Source: Verrucomicrobiota bacterium (lineage in GTDB: Bacteria; Verrucomicrobiota; Verrucomicrobiia; Verrucomicrobiales; Akkermansiaceae). From it: a stretch of 43,793 nt of DNA. The translations under genes were made by a program, and so were the position numbers. The stretch covers positions 1 to 43,793 of the forward strand of contig JAPLUI010000393.1 of assembly GCA_026397725.1 (NCBI GenBank), given 5' to 3'. Shown here one piece after another: positions 31,280 through 39,197 of the stretch; within the stretch, counting starts at the first letter, position 1; each line of letters begins with the position of its first letter. The notes beneath the pieces are model-generated. The model saw nothing but the letters and a program-made list of their open reading frames with translations. It was not told the DNA's origin and ran no database searches.

Positions 31280-32608
31280 ATGCACCCGCCCCAATCCTCG
31301 ACGACCCTGCGCCTATCGGTGATGATGTTCCTGCAATTTTTCATTTGGGGGGCGTGGTTTGTTAGCTTGGGGGCCTGTCTCGACAGCAACGGACTCGCAT
31401 CGATCATCGGCGCGGCGTATGGCAGCGCGCCGATCGCGGCGATAATCGCACCCTTGTTTCTGGGTTTGGTGGCGGATCGGTTGTTCCCGTCCGAGAGGGT
31501 GATGGGCGTGTTGTTGCTACTCGGTGGGGTCGCCATGTTGGCGGTTCCCGGCTTTGCGAGCAAGGGGGATGCCGGCATGGTCAAGAACCTCTTCATCGTC
31601 CACATGCTGTGTTACATGCCCACCCTTGGCCTCGGCAACTCCATCGCCTTCGCCAACATCAGCGATCAAAGCAAATTCCCCGCGCTGCGCGTGTGGGGGA
31701 CGATCGGTTGGATTGCCGCCGGCCTCATCGTCGGCTTCCTGGGTTGGTCAACCAGTTTGAATATCTTCACGCTGGCGGGTGCCGCGTCCCTGATCCTGGG
31801 CGTGTTTGCCTTCGCGCTCCCTGGCACGCCACCGCCGGCCAAGGGTCAGCCGCTCAAGTGGAGTTCGCTGTTCATGCTGGATGCGTTCAAGATGCTCGCG
31901 CGGCCGGCGTTTCTGGTGTTCATCGTCTGCTCGATCCTGGTCTGCATTCCGCTCGCCTTCTACTTCAGCACGACTTCGATCTTCCTCTCCGACATGGGCT
32001 TCAGACAGCCCGCTTCCTCGATGTCCATCGGCCAGATGTCGGAGATCATCTTCATGCTGTTGATCCCCGCGTTTTTCCGCAGACTGGGCGTGAAATGGAT
32101 GATCCTCATTGGCATGGGGGCCTGGGTGCTGCGCTACGCGCTGTTTGCCTTCGGCGCTCCCGATCAATCCGTATGGATGCTGTTCGTGGCGATCGCGCTG
32201 CATGGCATTTGCTATGACTTCTTCTTCGTCACCGGGTTCATCTACGCCGACAAGGCGGCGCCGGTCACGGTGCGCAGCCAGGTGCAGTCGATGCTGGTCT
32301 TTTTCACCCAGGGGGTGGGTATGTATGTCGGCTACCGGATCGCCGACGCACTCATGCAAGCCAAGGTGGGCGGGCATGCCGAACTGGCCGCCGCGATCAC
32401 CGGGGGGCGGGGTGCCGAGAGCCTGACCTTTGTCGCGCAACTCGGGCAGATGTTTTCGGTCGGGTTGCCGAAGGTGGATGCCGCCCTGCTGGCCACCGCC
32501 TCCGCCCAGTGGCAGACCTTCTGGCTGATCCCTGCGGGCATGGCTGCGGCCATCGCCGGCCTGTTCTTCATCGCCTTCTGGGACCGCAGCGCCGACGGCG
32601 GCAAGTGA
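31280..32608 (+). CDS. MFS transporter, NupG/XapB nucleoside-permease-like family
   Basis: A 442-residue membrane protein with about 12 predicted helices. Family landmarks are LRLSVMMFLQFFIWGAWFVS, GAAYGSAPIAAIIAPLFLGL, VADRLFPSERVMG, LRVWGTIGWIAAGLIVG and CYDFFFVTGFIYADK, typical of the NupG branch of MFS. In Verrucomicrobiota and Planctomycetota such transporters sit in sugar-degradation loci and may import monosaccharides or glycosides rather than nucleosides. The 123-base gap from the dehydrogenase contains no gene. It closes the carbohydrate operon. Confidence 0.85.
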   Translation: MHPPQSSTTLRLSVMMFLQFFIWGAWFVSLGACLDSNGLASIIGAAYGSAPIAAIIAPLFLGLVADRLFPSERVMGVLLLLGGVAMLAVPGFASKGDAGMVKNLFIVHMLCYMPTLGLGNSIAFANISDQSKFPALRVWGTIGWIAAGLIVGFLGWSTSLNIFTLAGAASLILGVFAFALPGTPPPAKGQPLKWSSLFMLDAFKMLARPAFLVFIVCSILVCIPLAFYFSTTSIFLSDMGFRQPASSMSIGQMSEIIFMLLIPAFFRRLGVKWMILIGMGAWVLRYALFAFGAPDQSVWMLFVAIALHGICYDFFFVTGFIYADKAAPVTVRSQVQSMLVFFTQGVGMYVGYRIADALMQAKVGGHAELAAAITGGRGAESLTFVAQLGQMFSVGLPKVDAALLATASAQWQTFWLIPAGMAAAIAGLFFIAFWDRSADGGK

Positions 32609-32846
32609 CGCCCGTGGCATGACCTCCCGGATTTTCTCCCAAGGCGGCAACCCTGCCCATCGTAAGCCACCCGAAATCCCGACAAGCTGCCATCCTTGAC
32701 CGGATCTTTCGCGAATGTTGGCACCCATGTTCGGCTGGTTGTTGCAGATCCGTTCCCAGGCCCGTTGCGTTCGTGTGGCATTTGCGCGGCAAGCCCCAGA
32801 GCCACAGCGGTTGGACATTCTTTCTCAGATACTATGAACATTCGCT

Positions 32847-33347
32847 GTGCCAGCCATCTGCCACCGCGCCGCCATGGGCCCGCTTCGCCCGAATGTCTTC
32901 GCGGTCGTCCGCAACTTCCTTCGCTGTGGCGACCGTGGCTGCGGCGTCCCGCCGCAGGCCGTCTCCGGGGCGTCTCGCCCCGTGAGTTCAAATGCCGCCG
33001 GCCACCTCTGCCCCGCCTGCCACCAGCGCCGCGCCCGCCAGACCGCCGGCTGGATCGCCTCCGGCGTCTGCCACGAAGTCCCCCACCGCCAGCTCGTCTT
33101 CACCATCCCCAAAATCCTGAACGGTATCTTCCGCAAGCGTCGCAACCTCCTCCACCTCCTGTTCAAAACGGCGACCAACACCTTGCTGGAAGCCTTCCGC
33201 GCCCGTCTCAACCTACCCGATGACGAGCCACCGGACCGCTGGGACCAGCGCCCCCACCCCGCCTGGCATCCGGTCGAAATCCCCTTGGACGACGAGCGTA
33301 CGCTGGTGCTCGAAGCCACCTACAACCCGGCTGCACAACTCGGATGA
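32847..33347 (+). pseudogene. Truncated IS91-family transposase remnant
   Basis: About 165 codons matching the N-terminal third of IS91-type (HUH, rolling-circle) transposases: MGPLRPNVFAVVRNFLRCGD, then CPACHQRRARQTAGWIASGV, CHEVPHRQLVFTIPK, GIFRKRRNLLHLLFKTAT and LLEAFRARLNLPDDEP. The first Cys pair of the zinc domain is replaced by sequence encoded by two palindromes (32939-32982). After LPDDEP the homology stops and an unrelated tail (DRWDQRPHPAWHPVEI) ends at 33347. The HUH motif and catalytic Tyr are missing, so it cannot transpose. The 240 bases before it (32609-32846) show no gene. Confidence 0.8.
32939..32982. repeat. Paired palindromes inserted in the IS91 remnant
   Basis: CTGCGGCG-TCC-CGCCGCAG (32939-32957) and CGGGGCG-TCT-CGCCCCG (32966-32982). 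Same stem-TCY-stem design, two in a row, as 5052-5092. Location inside the zinc-finger coding part of a transposase shows the element can insert into genes. Confidence 0.75.
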
Positions 33348-33395
33348 TTAAAACCTCGCCGCCGAGAACATTCAAGCGATTCGCAGAATTTTCTC

Positions 33396-33422
33396 GCCAA
33401 AGCGGTTCGGAGAGCTATTTTC
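33396..33422 (+). repeat. 27-bp dispersed leader element, copy 2
   Basis: CCAAAGCGGTTCGGAGAGCT followed by ATTTTC; 24 of 27 bases match 5330-5356. It lies downstream of the IS91 remnant. Confidence 0.6.
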
Positions 33423-33539
33423 GCGCTCGATAGAATTTCCCATGAATCCCCTACAATGCCCGATTGCTGCCATGATCCAGCCGGACCACTGCCTTGGAAG
33501 GCTCCGTTGCTGCGTTTTTCCCGCCGCTCCGACCCCCTG

Positions 33540-33605
33540 TTCCCCGCTCTGCGAGCCCCGCTTTCGCTCTCTCAAGCACGCCACCCAGGAAAGCAATTTC
33601 TTAGC
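33540..33605 (+). repeat. 66-bp repeat, copy 1
   Basis: Begins TTCCCCGCTCTGCGAGCCCC and ends AAGCAATTTCTTAGC; identical to 35524-35589 at 62 of 66 bases. It lies 166 bases upstream of a SUMF1-domain gene. Confidence 0.85.
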
Positions 33606-33771
33606 GGGCGGGCGGATGAATTCGAGGCCATGGTGGCACGGAGAGGCCGATCTGCCGCCGAACTAAGTCGGCTAGGCGCTGGCCTGTTCTAAAGAACTTC
33701 TTTTTCCCGCCCTCCGGTCCGGCCACCGGGTCATTCAACGGCCTTCATCCCCCAAGCAAATTCTAGCAGTC

Positions 33772-34587
33772 ATGTCATTCCTCACCCGCCTCCCCGCCGC
33801 CCTGGCCGGCAAGACCACCGTCCCGCCGCCGCCAGTCCCGCTGCCAGTCCCGCAACTCCCCGCCTCTGACGTGATGGAAGCGCGGGACGGCAGCATCCTT
33901 GTGAGAATTCCCGCCGGGGAGTTCGAGATGGGCGACGGGAAGGATCCTGACTGTCCCAAGCACAAGGTTGAGCTCAGCGAGTACTGGATGGGGGTGTATT
34001 GCGTGACGAACCGGCAGTACGGGAAGTTTGTGAGCGAGACGAGGCACCGCGTGCCGGACAAAGCGGACCTCGGAGAAGCCGTGTGGAAGAACGGTCAATG
34101 TCCTGCGGAGAAACTGGATCATCCGGTGGTGTGTGTGTCCTGGGATGATGGTGCGGCCTACGCGAAATGGGCGGGTTTGAGTTTGCCGACGGAGGCGCAG
34201 TGGGAGAAGGCGGCGAGAGGTCCGGGAGGATTGATCTATCCGTGGGGGAACGAATGGGATCAACACAAATGCCGGAATCACACTAACAGAGGCAACGACA
34301 TGACCGCGACGGTTTGGGAATACCCTAACGGAACCAGCGGTTATGGGACTATGCAACAGAGCGGCAACGTCTGGGAGTGGTGCGCGGATTGGTATGAGGA
34401 TAACTATTACGAGAAGGGTCCGGCGAAGGATCCCGGTGGTCCGCAGGCAGGCTCGTTCCGGGTGCTCCGGGGCGGGAGCTGGCGCCTCGGCGTCGCGTCG
34501 CACTTCCGGGGGGCGTCCCGCCGCAGGGGCGTCCCCGCCGACCGCTTCGTCGTCCAGGGTTTGCGTCTCGTGAGGAATAGTCCATGA
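33772..34587 (+). CDS. SUMF1/formylglycine-generating-enzyme-fold protein (cytoplasmic)
   Basis: A 271-residue protein without a signal peptide. After a Pro-rich lead (TVPPPPVPLPVPQLP) the SUMF1 domain starts at ILVRIPAGEFEMGD and continues with YWMGVYCVTNRQYGKFV, PVVCVSWDDGAAYAKWAGLS, LPTEAQWEKAARGPGG and QSGNVWEWCADWYEDNYY. It ends RGGSWRLGVASHFRGASRR and QGLRLVRN. The Cys pair of true formylglycine enzymes is not obvious, so the role is probably ligand binding or a non-heme Fe/Cu variant. The segment between RGGSW and GLRLV, normally Asn-rich in this family, is composed of diverse NNC-type codons, the hallmark position of diversity-generating-retroelement variable regions. Confidence 0.82.
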   Translation: MSFLTRLPAALAGKTTVPPPPVPLPVPQLPASDVMEARDGSILVRIPAGEFEMGDGKDPDCPKHKVELSEYWMGVYCVTNRQYGKFVSETRHRVPDKADLGEAVWKNGQCPAEKLDHPVVCVSWDDGAAYAKWAGLSLPTEAQWEKAARGPGGLIYPWGNEWDQHKCRNHTNRGNDMTATVWEYPNGTSGYGTMQQSGNVWEWCADWYEDNYYEKGPAKDPGGPQAGSFRVLRGGSWRLGVASHFRGASRRRGVPADRFVVQGLRLVRNSP

Positions 34588-34898
34588 AAGTCCTTGCCTC
34601 CATCACTCAACCAAACCCTCTTCGGGCCTGCCGGCAGGCGGCCTTCTTCGGGGGAGTTGTGCCCTTGCCGGGAAAAGCCGCTGGCGAGCGGTCTGCGTGG
34701 GCGGTAGCCCGGCCCGGCAGGCCCAGCAGACCGTTTGCGCTCTGCAAGTCCGGTCCGTCGCCATCACCGCCGCAGGCGGTCGCGATTTTTTTTTGACGGA
34801 ATGATGGAAGACAATACGATGGAGACTCAATGCTTTGAGATTTAACCAATAGAAAAATGATGCTTCCCTCTTGACGGGGCTGCTACAATGGCGGGTAC
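34588..34898. other. Structured GC-rich gap after the SUMF1 gene
   Basis: These 311 bases contain several palindromes (for example GCCTGCCGGCAGGC near 34626-34639 and GGCCCGGCAGGCC-like repeats). A rho-independent terminator lies at 34766-34794, then an A/T-richer stretch that may hold the promoter of the next gene. No protein or recognisable RNA family was seen. Confidence 0.5.
34766..34794 (+). terminator. Rho-independent terminator
   Basis: ACCGCC-GCA-GGCGGT stem-loop (34766-34780), CGCGA, then nine T residues (34786-34794). It lies 180 bases downstream of the SUMF1 gene stop on the plus strand, suggesting a long structured 3' UTR or a separate small transcript. Confidence 0.75.
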
Positions 34899-35512
34899 AT
34901 GCCGAAAGTTTGGGATGGCTACTGGGGCAGGACCAGGGGCACTCCAGAGGACGATATCCCGTTTGTGGAGGAGAACGCCATCATCCGCTCGGCTGATCCC
35001 GAGCGGGGAATCGGTGCCGACGACCGCGCCGGCCTGGCCATTCTCTGGCTGCTGCGGGAGCTAGGTCATTCACTCATGGTCACCGACCTTGAAGAGCCCG
35101 GACGATTGGGCAGCACCCGCCTGCGCGAGTATGAGCCGGAAATCCTGGCGCAAATCAACTGTGATCATGCCTTCGCCATCCAATTCGACCGCCGCAACAG
35201 TGGCGATTTCAAATCATGGCCTGAGGGCCTTACCGTAAAAGGAAACCTATATCTCCCTTCCATGCCGGGGCGCTTTGTGCCCTTGGAGGTTTCTCTCCGG
35301 GAGGTGGCGGCGGCTGGCGTGACCAACGACTTATGCCTGGTCTCCGATGAGGAGATTGCCAGAAGATCGCCCGGCTACCTTGCGGCGATTCAGCGGGGAG
35401 ACCTCCCGTTTAAGCTCTGGCTGGCGATTTGATATCCCCAACTACAGGGAGCCCGGGAATGTTGCAGACCTGGAGTTGATGTTGGAGCGCATTCGGGAGC
35501 GTTTGGACGCGG
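34899..35512 (+). pseudogene. M20/M28-like metallopeptidase fragment, frameshifted
   Basis: The first frame (34899-35432, 177 codons) starts MPKVWDGYWGRTRG and contains GIGADDRAGLAILWLLRELG then TDLEEPGRLGS, recalling the metal-binding DD..G and EE segments of M20/M28-type aminopeptidases, and IQFDRRNSGDF. Text after LTVKGNLYLPSMP does not fit that family, so an internal replacement is likely. It stops after FKLWLAI. The plus-one frame continues plausibly with FDIPNYREPGNVADLELMLE and RIRERLDAGE to about 35512, suggesting a frameshift near 35430. The metal site is incomplete. Could also be an intact short unknown protein ending at 35432. Confidence 0.5.
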
Positions 35513-35523
35513 GTGAACTTCTT

Positions 35524-35589
35524 TTCCCCGCTCTGCGAGCCCCGCTTGCGCTCTCTCATGCGTGCCACCCAGGAAAGCAATTTCTTAGC
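35524..35589 (+). repeat. 66-bp repeat, copy 2
   Basis: 62 of 66 bases match 33540-33605, with changes clustered at CATGCGTGCC versus CAAGCACGCC. It lies 59 bases before the second SUMF1-domain gene. Confidence 0.85.
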
Positions 35590-35648
35590 AGGCATGAAAA
35601 TAGTCATTGACTCGGGGGCTACTGCGCGGTAATAGCAAATCACCAACC

Positions 35649-36602
35649 ATGAAACATCTCATCCCTTCCCTCGGGCTGGCCGTTTTGGCCGGCGTTTCGC
35701 TCGTCACTCCGGCACGGGCCGTGGTATCCATCGCCGATGTGCCCGTCGGCAATCCCGGCAACGCGGCGGACGGCACCGGCTACGGCGCGGTGGGCTACGC
35801 CTATCAGATTGCTAAGAACGAGACGACCATCGGCCAATACGCGGATTTCCTCAACGCGGTGGCGAAGTCGGATCCCTACGCGCTCTACAACCCGAACATG
35901 GCATCCCGGACCTTCATCGCGGGGATTTCCCGCAGCGGCAGCGCCGGAAGCTACTCGTATGCCGTCATCGGCAGCAGCGGCAACAAGCCGATCACCTACG
36001 TAAGCTGGTTTGACGCCGCCCGCTTCTGCAACTGGCTGCACAATGGCCAGGGCAGCGGCGACACCGAGACGGGTGCCTACAACCTGGTCGGGGCGAGTGC
36101 GGGAATCATCCTCAAGGAGGCGGCGGCCAAGGTCTGGATTCCCAGTGAGAACGAGTGGTATAAGGCGGCGTATTACGATCCGACCAAGGGCGGCAGCAAC
36201 TATTGGCTGTATCCGACCCAAAGCGACACCCTGGCCGGCAACACGGTCGGGATGGCGCACTCGGCGAATTATAGAGATGGCGATTACGTCGGCTATCCGG
36301 GCATGGCACTAACGGATGGCGGGGCTTATGGCGCGAATTCCGCGAGCCACTACGGCACCAACGATCAGGGCGGAAACGTGTGGGAGTGGAACGACGCTGT
36401 CAGGTCCGGTTCGTCACGCGGGCTGCGTGGGGGCTCCTGGAGCGGCAGCGTCCTCGACCTGGCCTCCTCGTTCCGCAACGGCGGCGGCCCGTCGTTCGAG
36501 TCCGACTTCGTCGGCTTCCGGGTTGCCAGTGTCCCTGAACCAAGCTGCCTGGTCCTGACGCTGCTCGCCAGCGGGATGTTGGTGACGCGCCGCAAACGCT
36601 GA
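35649..36602 (+). CDS. Secreted SUMF1-domain protein with PEP-CTERM anchor
   Basis: A 317-residue protein. A signal peptide (MKHLIPSLGLAVLAGVSLVT, PARA cleavage) precedes a SUMF1/FGE fold: VGYAYQIAKNETTIGQYADF, PITYVSWFDAARFCNWLHNG, WIPSENEWYKAAYYDP, DQGGNVWEWNDAV, RGLRGGSWSGSVLDLASS, VGFRVAS. The C-terminus VPEPSCLVLTLLASGMLVTR plus RKR is a PEP-CTERM sorting signal (processed by exosortase). The segment between RGGSW and GFRVAS is again rich in Gly/Ser/Phe NNC codons where homologues usually have Asn runs. Possibly exported as a surface ligand-binding protein. The gene is preceded by the 66-bp repeat. Confidence 0.87.
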   Translation: MKHLIPSLGLAVLAGVSLVTPARAVVSIADVPVGNPGNAADGTGYGAVGYAYQIAKNETTIGQYADFLNAVAKSDPYALYNPNMASRTFIAGISRSGSAGSYSYAVIGSSGNKPITYVSWFDAARFCNWLHNGQGSGDTETGAYNLVGASAGIILKEAAAKVWIPSENEWYKAAYYDPTKGGSNYWLYPTQSDTLAGNTVGMAHSANYRDGDYVGYPGMALTDGGAYGANSASHYGTNDQGGNVWEWNDAVRSGSSRGLRGGSWSGSVLDLASSFRNGGGPSFESDFVGFRVASVPEPSCLVLTLLASGMLVTRRKR

Positions 36603-36982
36603 CTCTTCCCTTTGATTCTTGATCCCTTTGTCCTTCCGAGCAACTTCACCGGTGAGGTTTCCTCCGGTTCTTTCGGGAGTCGGGAGCTTGTGTCACCGAG
36701 AATCTTGAAGAGGTTGAACCACGCCTCGCCAAAGCATCCGTTGATGCTATGGCGGATGGATGGGTCAGCGCTGTTGGAAGACAGGCCGGCCAAGGCATCG
36801 AGTTCGCCCTTGAGGCACGTGAGCCAAGTTGATCGAAAAACGAATGGAATCGGGAATGCCCGGCGTATGCAACCCGCGCCACGGAAGCACCCGGCCCGGC
36901 ATCCGGCTGTGGGCTATCCGCGATGCGCCCGCCCGTTCCTGCCATGACCCGACCCGAATCCCCCAATCCCGGTTCCTCACCC
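36603..36982. other. Gap without a recognised gene
   Basis: An open frame at 36612-36947 exists but shows no known motif, RBS or start context; its composition looks like random coding. No repeat or hairpin stands out except dispersed short inverted pairs. It separates the PEP-CTERM gene from a truncated PQQ-protein start. Confidence 0.4.
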
Positions 36983-37126
36983 ATGAATTCATCCCTTCGT
37001 TCCTCGTTCCGGCCCATCCTCGCTGGCGCATGGCTGGTCGCCGGCTTGCCGGGGCCGGCGGCGGATCTGCCGCAACTTGGCGAACGCTTCACCCGCAGTT
37101 TGAACCACCGAAGCAATCATGAATGA
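36983..37126 (+). pseudogene. N-terminal remnant of a PQQ-like (BamB-type) secreted protein
   Basis: 47 codons: MNSSLRSSFRPILAGAWLVA (signal-like), then GLPGPAADLPQLGERFTRSL and a stop. ADxPQLGERxTRNM is the usual mature start of verrucomicrobial PQQ-repeat proteins. Only this start remains; the stop overlaps the YceH ATG by 8 bases. Probably a deletion scar, possibly still a translated leader. Confidence 0.55.
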
Positions 37127-37811
37127 GTTAAAAGTCCGCTTTCCCGAACTCCAGTTGAGTGCCCCCGAGGCCCGGGTGTTGGGCAGCCTGCTGGAAAAGG
37201 AGGCGACCACACCGGCGTACTATCCGCTCACGCTCAACAGCCTGCAAGCCGCGTGCAACCAGAGTTCGAACCGCCATCCGGTGATGCAGCTTGAAGAGAG
37301 CGCCATCGACAAGGCCTTGGTTGGTTTGAGACTCAAGGGACTGGTGGTCCAACTCCAGGTCGCCGGTGCGCGCTCCCTGAAATACAAACACATCCTCCCG
37401 CAGATGCTGGAACTCGACGCGGCACAGAGCGCCATCCTCACGGTGCTGCTCCTGCGCGGCACCCAGACTGCGGGAGAACTCAAACAACGCTGCGAGCGCA
37501 TGCATGATTTTCCCTCCCTCGAGGAGGTCGAGGAAGCGCTGCAACGGCTCATCGGGCATCCGCACGGTCCGCTCGCGGTGAAACATCCGTCAGGCAGCGG
37601 CAGGCGCGTGGAAACCTACGCCCATCTGCTGGGCGGCGCGCCGATTAGCGATGGCAACCCGGCCGCAGAAGCCGCCACGAGCATCGTTGATCTCGAGGAT
37701 GAGCAGGTTTGGCGCAGCCGCATGGAGCGGAAAATTCAGGACCTTCAGGCAAGCGTCGAGGAACTCACCGCCATGATGCATCATCTCCGCTCGGAGTTGG
37801 GCGCATTTTGA
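37119..37811 (+). CDS. yceH: YceH-family (UPF0502/DUF480) protein
   Basis: A 230-residue protein of the YceH family. Landmarks are LSAPEARVLGSLLEKEATTP, YYPLTLNSLQAACNQSSNR, LRGTQTAGELKQRCERMHDF and the extension LGGAPISDGN. The fold is two winged-helix domains; a C-terminal coiled coil starts at RSRMERKIQDLQASVEELTA. The molecular role is poorly known. The start ATG 37119 overlaps the end of the PQQ-remnant frame by 8 bases. The following convergent gene begins its 3' end 30 bases away. Confidence 0.92.
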   Translation: MNELKVRFPELQLSAPEARVLGSLLEKEATTPAYYPLTLNSLQAACNQSSNRHPVMQLEESAIDKALVGLRLKGLVVQLQVAGARSLKYKHILPQMLELDAAQSAILTVLLLRGTQTAGELKQRCERMHDFPSLEEVEEALQRLIGHPHGPLAVKHPSGSGRRVETYAHLLGGAPISDGNPAAEAATSIVDLEDEQVWRSRMERKIQDLQASVEELTAMMHHLRSELGAF

Positions 37812-37841
37812 ACAATCACATTTGTTTATCTAACACCCTGT

Positions 37842-38819
37842 TCATGCCGACGGCCTGCCGCCGCGCCGCCGCCATGCCGCTGTGATCGCTCCCAGCATCA
37901 GCAGCCCCGCACTTCCCGGTTCCGGGATGCCGGTGGTTTGCCAAATCCAATCCTTGTAGGGATCGACCAAGACGCCGCCGCCGAGGTCCCCGAAGCGCCC
38001 GCCGTATCCTTCCGTGAACGTGTTGATGCCGACGAGTTCCCAGCCCGCCGTGGTTTTCCTGAGCGCCGCGCCACCCGAGTCGCCCGGCCCGATCATCGTC
38101 TCGATGTCGTTGCCAAGGCTGCCGCCGGGAAAGCCGGTGGTGCTCGGCGCATCAAAATCATAGCGGAAAATTTCTGCCAGACCGGAGCCTTCGTCATCGG
38201 GTTGGAAACTGTCGATGAGGTTGGCACCAAACCGGCGCTCAGTTAGACTGGCGGACGTGGTATAGCCATAGCTCCCATAGCCGGAGCGCCCGAAGCCGAC
38301 CAGCGTGATGACCTCGCCAAGACCGACACCACTTCCAAGCGTCGGAAAGCCCACGCCAACGGGTAGCGGCGAGGCCAGGTGGAGCAGCGCCAGATCATCG
38401 TTCACCGCCGGCTGGGCGAAACCCGTGAAACCGGGCGGCGTGAACGCCTGCGCCACGCCAAAGGCACCATAGCCCGGCAGATGAAACGTCCCGCTCCACC
38501 CGGCATCGGGCAGCCCGTCGTCATTCACATCCACGTTATGCCCGGCGGTGAGCACCCAGTCGCGCGACAAGGCCACCGCCGAGCCTTTGTAGCTCCCACC
38601 GCCACCGGCAATCGCCAGCGCCCCGACGAAAGCAAACTCCCCCGCCGTGTCCAACCGCCCGCTCGGGGTATCGGCCGGCAGATCCGTTTCCCCGCCGGCG
38701 AGAATGGTGGCGGTGACGGCGGCGTTAACACGGCTTGCATGAGACAAGAGTAGGCACAACCAGATCCATTGTATCCTGCGAATCCTGTTGGTTTCGGAGC
38801 GCCCTGCCGAGAAGCTCAT
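37842..38819 (-). CDS. Secreted trypsin-like serine protease with PEP-CTERM anchor
   Basis: A 325-residue chymotrypsin-fold protein. A signal-type segment IQWIWLCLLLSHASRVNA is followed by the catalytic triad: His in VLTAGHNVDVND, Asp in VNDDLALLHLASP and Ser in MIGPGDSGGAAL. The C-terminus IPEPGSAGLLMLGAITAAWR plus basic RRGG is a PEP-CTERM signal. Probably exported and sorted by exosortase; substrate unknown. Transcribed convergently to the YceH gene and downstream of the antitoxin-like trio. Confidence 0.88.
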   Translation of the reverse strand: MSFSAGRSETNRIRRIQWIWLCLLLSHASRVNAAVTATILAGGETDLPADTPSGRLDTAGEFAFVGALAIAGGGGSYKGSAVALSRDWVLTAGHNVDVNDDGLPDAGWSGTFHLPGYGAFGVAQAFTPPGFTGFAQPAVNDDLALLHLASPLPVGVGFPTLGSGVGLGEVITLVGFGRSGYGSYGYTTSASLTERRFGANLIDSFQPDDEGSGLAEIFRYDFDAPSTTGFPGGSLGNDIETMIGPGDSGGAALRKTTAGWELVGINTFTEGYGGRFGDLGGGVLVDPYKDWIWQTTGIPEPGSAGLLMLGAITAAWRRRGGRPSA

Positions 38820-38915
38820 GATTCTCCGGACAATGTTAGAAATTCCTTCCGAGTTGTTTTCGCCAGCCGGAATCCAGCTTGCTCCAAGCGCACTGGCGAA
38901 GTGTTACAAACCACC

Positions 38916-39167
38916 TCAGGCATTCGCAAATTCCTCCCGCAGTTCGTCCTGAGTCTGGCGGAACACCGGGACTCCGAAACTTCCCAATCGCTCCATGAAC
39001 ACCGGCTTCGGCAGTCCTGCCAGTTCCGCCGCCGCACCGCTTGAAAGCTTGCCGCTTTCAAACCACTGCACCGCCGCCGCCAATAACAACGCCTCCCCTA
39101 GCCGTTCCGGGCTCAGACCCAAAGCGACAGTCGTGTTCTCCGGCACCTGAACCAACACTTGCGTCAT
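38916..39167 (-). CDS. UPF0175-family antitoxin-like protein
   Basis: An 83-residue protein: LSPERLGEALLLAAAVQWFE, GKLSSGAAAELAGLPKPVFM, ERLGSFGVPVFRQTQDELRE. This is the UPF0175 helix-turn-helix pattern of antitoxins usually paired with a DUF3368 PIN toxin placed immediately downstream. Here the next gene on the strand is a protease, so the toxin is missing. It starts 30 bases after the preceding RHH gene. Confidence 0.8.
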   Translation of the reverse strand: MTQVLVQVPENTTVALGLSPERLGEALLLAAAVQWFESGKLSSGAAAELAGLPKPVFMERLGSFGVPVFRQTQDELREEFANA

Positions 39168-39197
39168 GGGGAGAAGCTACCTTCGATCATCATCAGG

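Larger units (their letters stand above)
33348..33771. other. Non-coding stretch with two dispersed repeats
   Basis: Contains 33396-33422, the 27-bp element also at 5330-5356, again about 17 bases before an ATG (33440). It also contains 33540-33605, a 66-bp repeat shared with 35524-35589. The ATG-led frame at 33442-33666 is not convincing as a protein. No promoter could be assigned. Confidence 0.6.

Noticed and set aside
32847..33347. Functional IS91 insertion sequence
   Set aside because: Only the N-terminal third remains, without the HUH or Tyr motifs, and palindromes disrupt the zinc finger.
33772..36602. Complete diversity-generating retroelement
   Set aside because: No reverse transcriptase, Avd-like protein or template repeat in the window; only the target-like segments are suggestive.
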